DNA of 64,000 nt, from IMG/VR virus record IMGVR_UViG_3300034019_001883, positions 1 through 64,000 of that record; one strand, given 5' to 3'. The notes under the pieces are model-generated. The model did no database searches. It was not told the DNA's origin and saw nothing but the letters and a program-made list of their open reading frames with translations. The translations under genes were made by a program, and so were the position numbers. Positions 50,922 to 58,029 of the stretch are shown piece after piece (position 1 is the stretch's first letter; each line of letters starts with the position of its first letter). This DNA is from a virus.

Positions 50922-51559
50922 ATCGCTGGTATCGGGTGCTAACCTATGACCCGATCGCTCAGACCTGTGTGCTAGCGCCTGCTAGTCAGCATCAGTCAGG
51001 CATCATCTATGACGTACCCATCCTAGCCTGGGGCGGCAATTGGCAGGACCAAAAGCGCGTCCCATTGCAGCTTACCCAACCGGTTGACCCGGGCGCCTGG
51101 GGCAGTAGCGACCAGGGGCCACGCTGGGGGGTAGCCTTCCCGGTGCAGCAGGGCGACCTAGCCAAGGTGGAGTACCTAGACGGCGCCGCCGTAGTGACGG
51201 GCTTTGCCAAAGGTATTCTTGGTAGCCAAGGACCGGCGATCGCGGCTGAGGAGCAGGGCGAATCCATCGAGGACCGCTTTGACCTATTGCTACCCTCCGG
51301 CGCATGGGCGCGATCGCTAGGCGATGGTAGCTGGGTGCTAAGTACTGGCCCGGTGGGTAACCCCGCCGCCCAAATTACCCTAGCCGCTGATGGGACGATC
51401 ACCCTAAACGGCAGCGCCTTGGTGATCAATACGCCCACTATCACCGTCAATGGCCAGACCAACTTTACTGAGGCAGGGCAGGCGATCAACGGCAAGGAGA
51501 TCGCGGTGGTTGGTGCTGTTGATAGCGCTGGGCACCCGCTGACGGGCTCTAATCAATAA
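50909..51559 (+). CDS. Baseplate spike protein (gpV / gp5-like)
   Basis: 216 residues. An OB-like N-terminal part (WGVAFPVQQGDLAKVEYLDG) is followed by repeated short strands (QITLAADGTITLNGSALVINTPTITVNGQTNF) that would build a triple beta-helix needle, and a C-terminal tip GAVDSAGHPLTGSN. No lysozyme domain is present, unlike T4 gp5; here that activity is on the tape measure. Confidence 0.75.
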   Translation: MQELNRWYRVLTYDPIAQTCVLAPASQHQSGIIYDVPILAWGGNWQDQKRVPLQLTQPVDPGAWGSSDQGPRWGVAFPVQQGDLAKVEYLDGAAVVTGFAKGILGSQGPAIAAEEQGESIEDRFDLLLPSGAWARSLGDGSWVLSTGPVGNPAAQITLAADGTITLNGSALVINTPTITVNGQTNFTEAGQAINGKEIAVVGAVDSAGHPLTGSNQ

Positions 51560-51632
51560 AAAAGCCCAGCGTTTAGCCGGGCCACTGTCCTCTTTTCCAA
51601 TCATGCTGCCCCCACTATAGCCGAGGTATTCC

Positions 51633-52031
51633 ATGCTCAAATCATTCCTGATCGGACTACTCAAGACCGTCATCGATACCGATGAATTTCGCGCTGTCAT
51701 TGCCGATGGCGTCAAAAGCGCGATCGCATCTAGCCGCACCGCCGCTAGCTTTGCCGACAAGGCAAACGAGATCGTTGGCGTGACCTCCGTCCGCTATGAC
51801 GCGCTAGGGCTCAAGGGTAAATTGCTGAAGGGCTACCTGCTGCAATTGCTAAAAGAGCTTGCCAACGAAAGCCCTGCGATCGCGACGGGGTTACGCCATG
51901 GTGAGCCTTACCTAAAAGCAGTGCTTGACGGCATCAGCCCGGACGAGATCGCCACCGTCAGCATGTCGTTGTATAGCTTTCTGAAAATCCAGGCGATCAA
52001 GGTGGCTAAGGAGCAAGGGTTAGCTGAGTGA
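51633..52031 (+). CDS. Unknown helical tail protein
   Basis: 132 residues starting MLKSFLIGLLKTVIDTDEFR. It is helical with a moderately hydrophobic N-terminus. The stop overlaps a GTG start downstream. Found among baseplate genes; not recognised. Confidence 0.5.
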   Translation: MLKSFLIGLLKTVIDTDEFRAVIADGVKSAIASSRTAASFADKANEIVGVTSVRYDALGLKGKLLKGYLLQLLKELANESPAIATGLRHGEPYLKAVLDGISPDEIATVSMSLYSFLKIQAIKVAKEQGLAE

Positions 52032-53221
52032 ATAAGAGCGATCGCGCCCGTTATGCCAGGGCAAACCATATTTTCTTTCGGCACGTTGGCCAGGAAACCA
52101 AGGACGTTTACTTTCGCGTAAACCCCCAAGCGATCCGTGTGCAACAGCAAAGTAAGGGTTCAGTAGTTGATACCCTGGGCGGGTACTTCAGAGAAATTCT
52201 GTACTCTGAAGACCCGCAGCGTAATGGGTTGATGCTACCGGACCTAACGATTGAATGTGACACCGGCGCGGGCTACCGCAAGGAGTTACAAAAGCTGGAA
52301 TGGATATGGCGCAACCACGGCACGCCCAAGGAGGATGGCTCCCCGGCGGATACCTACTTCATGGACATGGCGGACGAGGATACGCTTTGGTTTGATGGCG
52401 CATCGCCCAGTAGCCCATGGACCGATGGCGGCATTGGTGCAGGGCTCCCCCAGGGGACTGACCCAACGCCGCCCACCAACCCCGGGCTAACCCAGGCGCA
52501 ACTACAAAAGGCGGTGGACCTAAAGCGGCAGTACAAGAGCAGCATCGCCAAGACCCTCAAGGGTAGTCGCTTTGTACCCCGGTGCTATCGCATTGAAATC
52601 CTTAGCTTTGCCTGGGATGAATCGGTGCAAGACCCTTACCGCATTCGGTTTAACTTTCGGTGCAAGATCCTCAAGGATGAATTTTGGCAGGTAGATCAAC
52701 CCCTGGCTGAAGGCACCGCAGTACAACCGCTCGAAGAATGGACTGATGGCGGCATCGGGCCGACCAAAGCGCCCATTGGCGACAAGGGCAAAATGGTAGA
52801 AGAGGCGCTTAAGAAAAGTACCGACTTCCCCCTGAACCCCGCCGCCCAGGTAGCATTGATCCGAACCACCCTAGGCTTGCTGCCTGGCAACGTAGGCGCG
52901 ATCGTGACGCCCTTAATCAATACGGTGATGGACTCCGTTGGACTAGGGGAAACCCAGATGCTTGCCAATGCCATGGAGCAGGGCTGGAGCGCCTATGACC
53001 CTGAGTTAGGGCAACGGCTCTATTGGCGCTCTGAATTTTCAGGTGTTCAGGCCACCCAAAATATGACTGAGCAACTAAAAAATGTTTATCCGGCCCTCCC
53101 CGCCTCCGTGCAGGCGGTACTGAGCCAGACGGGGGTGCAGGTGGGGCCATGGTCGCCGGCGGCGGTGGATGGGCTATCAGCAGCGGTGCAGACGCTTAGC
53201 ATTTTGGGAGTCAAAATCTAA
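52028..53221 (+). CDS. Baseplate/tail protein near LysM gene
   Basis: 397 residues from GTG. VYFRVNPQAIRVQQQSKGSVVDTLGGYFREILY ... LPDLTIECDTGAG ... ELQKLEWIWRNH is the type of protein that precedes LysM-like wedge proteins in contractile tails. The C-terminus is helical and hydrophobic. SPWTDGGIG occurs twice (residues ~130 and ~240, as EEWTDGGIG), an internal repeat. Assignment by context. Confidence 0.6.
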   Translation: MNKSDRARYARANHIFFRHVGQETKDVYFRVNPQAIRVQQQSKGSVVDTLGGYFREILYSEDPQRNGLMLPDLTIECDTGAGYRKELQKLEWIWRNHGTPKEDGSPADTYFMDMADEDTLWFDGASPSSPWTDGGIGAGLPQGTDPTPPTNPGLTQAQLQKAVDLKRQYKSSIAKTLKGSRFVPRCYRIEILSFAWDESVQDPYRIRFNFRCKILKDEFWQVDQPLAEGTAVQPLEEWTDGGIGPTKAPIGDKGKMVEEALKKSTDFPLNPAAQVALIRTTLGLLPGNVGAIVTPLINTVMDSVGLGETQMLANAMEQGWSAYDPELGQRLYWRSEFSGVQATQNMTEQLKNVYPALPASVQAVLSQTGVQVGPWSPAAVDGLSAAVQTLSILGVKI

Positions 53222-53550
53222 TGCCCCTCCTTCTCCCTAGCGAATATTCCCCGGAAGCCTTGATGGCCGATATACCTTTGCAACGGGCCGCCGTAAACCA
53301 GCTAACCATGCAGGTAGTCGCCCTTGATGAAGGCATCAACCTACCCATCTCGCCCACCGTTGGCCCAACCCGCCAGGGTGTACGCCAGTACGAGGTAGGC
53401 ACCTTTGAAACGCTCCCCACGATCGCGGCTAAGGTGTACGGTTCCCCCGACCGATGGACTGCGATCGCGGCGGCGAATGGGCTTAGCTATCCGTACATTG
53501 TCACCCCTGGCCAGTTGCTAACCCTACCGGAGCTACCCGTCGATGGCTGA
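53221..53550 (+). CDS. LysM-like baseplate wedge protein (gp53/gpX-like)
   Basis: 109 residues. VRQYEVGTFETLPTIAAKVYGSPDRWTAIAAANGL...VTPGQLLTLPEL is a LysM-type fold. In contractile tails such proteins cement tube or wedge rather than bind sugar. Overlaps the gpW/gp25 gene by eight bases. Confidence 0.8.
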   Translation: MPLLLPSEYSPEALMADIPLQRAAVNQLTMQVVALDEGINLPISPTVGPTRQGVRQYEVGTFETLPTIAAKVYGSPDRWTAIAAANGLSYPYIVTPGQLLTLPELPVDG

Positions 53551-53977
53551 TGTGATTGAGTCGATCTTTGGCAGCGACATTGCCTTTGACGCATCGCCCG
53601 GGCTAACCGATGCGATCGCCAGTAGCACGGAGACGGACCTAGCCTACCGGGTGGGGGTACTGAGCCTGCGGGAGGAGATCGAGCGGCTATTTATGACCCC
53701 CAAAGGTAGCTTTGTCGATGATCCGACCTACGGCATCGACTGGGGGTTAATTGGCACCAACTTTGACCCACGGGTAAGCCTGGGGATGGCCCGACTAGCG
53801 GCCCTCAATGCACTCCAACACCCTAGCTTTAGAACCCGCTTTAGGGTGCGGCAACTGGAGACCGACTATAGCTTCCAGACGCCTAATGCTATCTACGTCT
53901 ACGGACTACTAGAGGTATTTGGCTTTAGCGGTGCCGCATTTCAGTTCGGACCGATCGCCCTTCAACTCATGGGATAG
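53543..53977 (+). CDS. GpW/gp25-like baseplate wedge protein
   Basis: 144 residues. The order D-I-A-F-D..., VLSLREEIERLFMTPKGSFVDDPTYGIDW, then LEVFGFSG follows the GPW/gp25 family (lysozyme-like fold without activity), which starts sheath assembly. Sits directly before gpJ as in other myoviruses. Confidence 0.85.
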   Translation: MADVIESIFGSDIAFDASPGLTDAIASSTETDLAYRVGVLSLREEIERLFMTPKGSFVDDPTYGIDWGLIGTNFDPRVSLGMARLAALNALQHPSFRTRFRVRQLETDYSFQTPNAIYVYGLLEVFGFSGAAFQFGPIALQLMG

Positions 53978-53979
53978 CT

Positions 53980-55335
53980 ATGGCTGACAATGTACGGTTT
54001 CTCACCTGGCAGGAAGTATTGGACCAGATGCTATCCTTCCTGCCACCCCAATGGCGTGCCAACTTTACCGGCAAGCTATTTAAGCGCCTCCTGGTGGCCT
54101 TCAGCCTATCGATGGAGGGATTATATGGGTTTCTCTCCCACGTGCTGCGGATGAGCATCCTAGCCACCAGTGAGGGGCAGTGGCTCAGGCAATTGGTAGC
54201 AGGCTTTGGCATGAGCGCCAATGCGGGCATTGCAGCGGTGGCGGCGGTGCGCTTTGAACGCTACGGGGCGACAACAACCGCGGTTACCATCCCTGTGGGG
54301 ACGGCGGTACAAACCAGTGGTGGGCTTGTCTTTACCACCAATTCATCGGCAACGCTGGCGATCGCTCAAAGCTCGACCTTAGTAATTTGCACCTGTAGCC
54401 AGCCAGGGACGGTGGGCAATGTGGTTGGGGGCAGCATCAACGCGCTGCGATCGCCGATTGTGGGTATTGACAACGTGATAAACCTGGACCCGGCGGTGGG
54501 TGGTGCCGACCCGGAGGCGGACGCGTCGATTAAGGCCAGGGTGCCCCAGCATTTAGCAATGTTGCACCGGGCCACCATACCGGCCACCGAGGCGGCAATC
54601 CTGGGCCAGCCCGCGTTATTCCCGTCGGTGGTGAGCTTTATCACTGAACGGCGATCGGACCTACCCGGCTACGTGCGAGGGGTGCTAGCCGATGCCAGCG
54701 GCGGCGACCTATTTCGCCCAGGCACCTGGCAAACGACGGACCTACCCGGCACCTATTACGTGGTGACCAGTCAAACGCCCCAGGGGTTAATCGAGGCGGG
54801 CTGGCCCTGCAAGCGCTTTGGCGTGGTTAGCCAAACCACCGACGGCAGGGAGCAATGGAACCCGTCTGACTCAGCGGTGACCGTCTCCCAGGGTAATTAC
54901 CGATGGTTCTATGACACCAGCAACAGCCGCCTCTATGCCCGGGGAAATGGCGGCAACTTGAATAGCCTGGAGATGGTGATCTACGCGGGGGTGGTATGGC
55001 AGGCGGTACAAGAGCTTGAAACCAAATGGGTAGCGGCAGGGGTTGGGGTTGATGTGATCGTCCCCACCACCAGCCGGGTTGCCTTTATCCTGTCCTATGC
55101 CCTAGAACCTGGCTATACCGCCAGCACCGTGGAGGCCGCCCTAGCCGCTGCGGTTAATAGCTACGTTGGCACCCTGCGGATGGGCCAAACCTTAGAGGTA
55201 GAGGCACTCTATGGTGTCCTAGGCGGCGTCCCCGGTGCCGGTGGCATATTGCTGATCTCCCCTGCCACCAACGTGACGGTGGAGCGCGGCTACATTATCC
55301 GGGTGGCATCGGTGCAAGTTATCAGACGAGGTTAA
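53980..55335 (+). CDS. Baseplate J-like protein (gp6/gpJ)
   Basis: 451 residues. LLVAFSLSMEGLYGFLSHVL, GTAVQTSGGLVFTTNSSATLA, PGTVGNVVGGSINAL, GGADPEADASIKARVPQHL and the closing ALAAAVNSYVGTLRMGQTLEVEALYGVLGGVPGAGGI are the gpJ hallmarks. It forms the wedge ring. Follows gp25 by two bases. Confidence 0.88.
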   Translation: MADNVRFLTWQEVLDQMLSFLPPQWRANFTGKLFKRLLVAFSLSMEGLYGFLSHVLRMSILATSEGQWLRQLVAGFGMSANAGIAAVAAVRFERYGATTTAVTIPVGTAVQTSGGLVFTTNSSATLAIAQSSTLVICTCSQPGTVGNVVGGSINALRSPIVGIDNVINLDPAVGGADPEADASIKARVPQHLAMLHRATIPATEAAILGQPALFPSVVSFITERRSDLPGYVRGVLADASGGDLFRPGTWQTTDLPGTYYVVTSQTPQGLIEAGWPCKRFGVVSQTTDGREQWNPSDSAVTVSQGNYRWFYDTSNSRLYARGNGGNLNSLEMVIYAGVVWQAVQELETKWVAAGVGVDVIVPTTSRVAFILSYALEPGYTASTVEAALAAAVNSYVGTLRMGQTLEVEALYGVLGGVPGAGGILLISPATNVTVERGYIIRVASVQVIRRG

Positions 55336-55338
55336 CCC

Positions 55339-55536
55339 ATGAAAATCTATACCCTTGCCGGGGTGCCCTATGTCCCGGTGGTGACCACTAGCGGCATTGT
55401 CTTGAGGAAGGCGGGCAAGCGATCGCCCGCCCCAGGACAACTAGGATTATTTGACGCTCAACACCAGCAGGGTGAGACCCGCACTAACCAAGCGGGCCAT
55501 CAGGAGGTATTGCAAGGCGGACGGTGGCACCTAGCC
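55339..55536 (+). repeat. Tag-encoding paralogous segment (with 47639-47840)
   Basis: See 47639; the two copies keep nearly the same codons with mainly third-position changes. Confidence 0.8.
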
Positions 55537-56463
55537 GACAAGCCTGGACCGGCTCAGCAACAGCCAGCACAGCCACAGCAACAACAACAAGCGCAACAGC
55601 CAGCACAACCACAGCAGTCAGCGCCCACCATGGAAAGCCTCCATACCCTGCACCAACAGGTTACCCAAACCCATGGGATAGCGCCTAGTCAAAACGATCC
55701 ATTAACAGCGATCGCGTCAGAAGCATTGCTTAACACAGCTTCCCCTGAGTCAGCCCAATTTGTCCAGTTTCTAAAACAGCTAGACAATCCAGAAACATTT
55801 TTGGAGTTAATTAACTCAGGGGAAACGTCTGACAAGCAACTAAGGCTAAAAGAGGCCAAAGCGCAAAAAATCGTCAGTTTGTTTGATCAATTCGGTGTTA
55901 ACGAATCCAGTGAAGTATGGGACTTGATCGACAAGGTGCCGGGAATGCTTGAAGCCAACGTCCCCCCTGAGCAGCCGCACTTCAAGCCAATTTTTGACTT
56001 AATCAGCCAAGCTGCCGCCGGGCTGGAAGAATTGCAAAATTACGACCTCAACCCTAAATCCCTGGCGCTGGAGTACGCCCAGGAGTACAGCAAAAGCGAG
56101 CTTAAAAGCTTTCGCAGGGAGATGGAACAAGATATGGCAAGCGAAACCGACCCGAAAGAACGGCGCGAATATGAGCTAAACATCAAGCTTGCTGACAATG
56201 TTTTAGAAAATTACCCGGCAATTGATAAGGAGCTTAGGAAAATCCGGGATATAGGCGATCGCATGCCTGACGAATTTTTCGACCATGACACCGCTGATGG
56301 TGCCAAGCGAAACTTGGCAATGATTCAAACTGCCATGACTCCATCGGCTCGTAACATCGGCAAGATACTCCTTTCCTGGGCAGATGACGATGTTGACGCA
56401 GAAAAGGCTGAAGCCGCTGAGAAAGCCTATGACCATTATTGGCAGCAAGCCTCCCAAAGCTAA
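55339..56463 (+). CDS. Tagged protein with helical body
   Basis: 374 residues. Tag as in 47639: YTLAGVPYVPVV...GIVLRKAG, Q-L-G-L-F at 34-38, NQAGHQEVLQGGRWHLA. A Gln/Pro/Ala linker and the short module PTMESLHTLHQQVTQT follow. The body (residues ~110-374) is helical and acidic, without a recognisable motif. It lies between two baseplate genes, so tagged genes are not confined to the head region. Confidence 0.6.
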   Translation: MKIYTLAGVPYVPVVTTSGIVLRKAGKRSPAPGQLGLFDAQHQQGETRTNQAGHQEVLQGGRWHLADKPGPAQQQPAQPQQQQQAQQPAQPQQSAPTMESLHTLHQQVTQTHGIAPSQNDPLTAIASEALLNTASPESAQFVQFLKQLDNPETFLELINSGETSDKQLRLKEAKAQKIVSLFDQFGVNESSEVWDLIDKVPGMLEANVPPEQPHFKPIFDLISQAAAGLEELQNYDLNPKSLALEYAQEYSKSELKSFRREMEQDMASETDPKERREYELNIKLADNVLENYPAIDKELRKIRDIGDRMPDEFFDHDTADGAKRNLAMIQTAMTPSARNIGKILLSWADDDVDAEKAEAAEKAYDHYWQQASQS

Positions 56464-56470
56464 CCACCGC

Positions 56471-56544
56471 GAACCCCGTTAAAATAGGCAGTAAATTGCG
56501 CTCCTTATCTCCTTCGGGTTCTGCCATTGGCGGAACCCATTTTT
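56471..56544 (+). promoter_or_regulatory. Terminator-like hairpin with alternative pairing before gpI
   Basis: GGGTTCTGCC (56516-56525) pairs with GGCGGAACCC (56529-56538), followed by ATTTTT and the ATG at 56545. GAACCC at 56471-56476 could instead pair with GGGTTC (56516-56521), which would release the terminator: an attenuator-like layout. Confidence 0.45.
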
Positions 56545-58029
56545 ATGGCAACCCCTGTTAACCCTGCCTACCAACTAGACGCCTTCCAGGAATTTGAGCG
56601 GCACCTACCGCCCACCTGGTTTCGGCAATTGCACCAGCGACAGGGACCGCTTTACCCAGTGGTATGGGCACTCTGTGGCGCGATCGCGGGCGCACGGGAG
56701 TCCATCGACTCAGCGCGATCGATGGCGATACCGCAAACCTCAGAAGGCTTTTGGCTATCGCTACACCTATTAGGGCTAGGGCTAACCCGCCGTAGTGCTG
56801 AGAGCGACGCTCAAGCCCGCACCCGATACCGCCTTGAATTTAGCCAGTCTCGCAATACCCGCCAAGGACTCCAGCTATCGCTGACCACCTTCAGTGGACT
56901 ATCCGCCAATGAGCTACGGCTAGAGACAGCCTTTTCAGAAGGGCGCTACGGTGAATTATCCTTAGTCGTTGATACCACCGACCCGTGGTTTGATATTGAT
57001 TGGTGGTGGCTAGAGGACCTATTTACTAAGCGCGTTGCCAATGGCATCAACTACAAGGCATCTATCACCGCCCAGGGGCTAGAGACAGTCGCCCTGCCGC
57101 CCTGGGACTATTACACCCGTTTCCCTACCTCCACGGACCTATTAGCGCCCTTCTGGCAGCGACCCGCCTTCATTAATGAGCTGCGCATCATTGACAGTGA
57201 CTTGTTGCTCGAAGAGGTAGTTAGCCTTTCGCTAGGTAGCTATAGCCTACCGGCCAGTGCCGATGCCCTGGACCTACCCGCCAGTGCCGATAGCTACGAC
57301 CTGCCGGTGACCATCACCGCGATCGCGCTCACCCCGACCGCTATCAGCAATAGTCCCTTCTCTCGTAATGTGCTGGGCTTCATTTGCCGCACCAATTGGA
57401 ATAACCATAGCCTGCGGTTAGCGGAGCTATGGCGCAACCTAGCCTATACCCAGCAGCCGGGGCAACCCTTTTTCTATGTCGGTGAGGATAACGACTGCTC
57501 TTACTTGGTGGTTGATACCATCACCCTACCGACACCTCCCTTTGTGGGCGATACCGCTGATGACCTATTTGGTTACGGGCCATGGCGATTGGCGCTAGGC
57601 AATAGCACCGCGGTAGCAACCACTATCACAAGCCCGATCGCGACTTTACCCCTAGCTGGACAATGGTGGACCGATGGCGACGTGGAGGAGCGATCGCCGG
57701 TGCCAATCATCGAGGCAGGTGTCCGCTACCTAATGCTGGAATTTCTATTGCCCAAGACCAGCACCGGGACAACAATCCGACAGTTAGAACTACTCCTGGG
57801 CTACGACCAGACCAGCTATGACGTCGTACTGGACTGGAGTTTGCCAAGTAGTGCAGATGAATGGCTAGTGTCCCTCGAAAACCAATGGTTTCTGACAGCC
57901 GGCGAGGACAATGATGCCTTGACGCCTAACCTGCCTAGCCGTAGCAGCATCCATTACCGCACTGTCAACTTGACGGTGCCACCTGATGTGAATACAGCCT
58001 TTTTATTGTTGCTGGAGTATAGCCCGTGA
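56545..58029 (+). CDS. Tail protein I-like baseplate protein with C-terminal extension
   Basis: 494 residues from the ATG at 56545. The N-terminal ~150 residues (HLPPTWFRQLHQRQGPLYPVVWALCGAIAGARESIDSARSMAIPQTSEGFWL...) match the gpI order of helices that leads to fibre attachment. The C-terminal ~340 residues are beta domains with a repeated LPASADxxDLP phrase (near residues 238-255). Located after gpJ and a tagged gene and before fibres. A hairpin adjoins the start codon. Confidence 0.65.
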   Translation: MATPVNPAYQLDAFQEFERHLPPTWFRQLHQRQGPLYPVVWALCGAIAGARESIDSARSMAIPQTSEGFWLSLHLLGLGLTRRSAESDAQARTRYRLEFSQSRNTRQGLQLSLTTFSGLSANELRLETAFSEGRYGELSLVVDTTDPWFDIDWWWLEDLFTKRVANGINYKASITAQGLETVALPPWDYYTRFPTSTDLLAPFWQRPAFINELRIIDSDLLLEEVVSLSLGSYSLPASADALDLPASADSYDLPVTITAIALTPTAISNSPFSRNVLGFICRTNWNNHSLRLAELWRNLAYTQQPGQPFFYVGEDNDCSYLVVDTITLPTPPFVGDTADDLFGYGPWRLALGNSTAVATTITSPIATLPLAGQWWTDGDVEERSPVPIIEAGVRYLMLEFLLPKTSTGTTIRQLELLLGYDQTSYDVVLDWSLPSSADEWLVSLENQWFLTAGEDNDALTPNLPSRSSIHYRTVNLTVPPDVNTAFLLLLEYSP

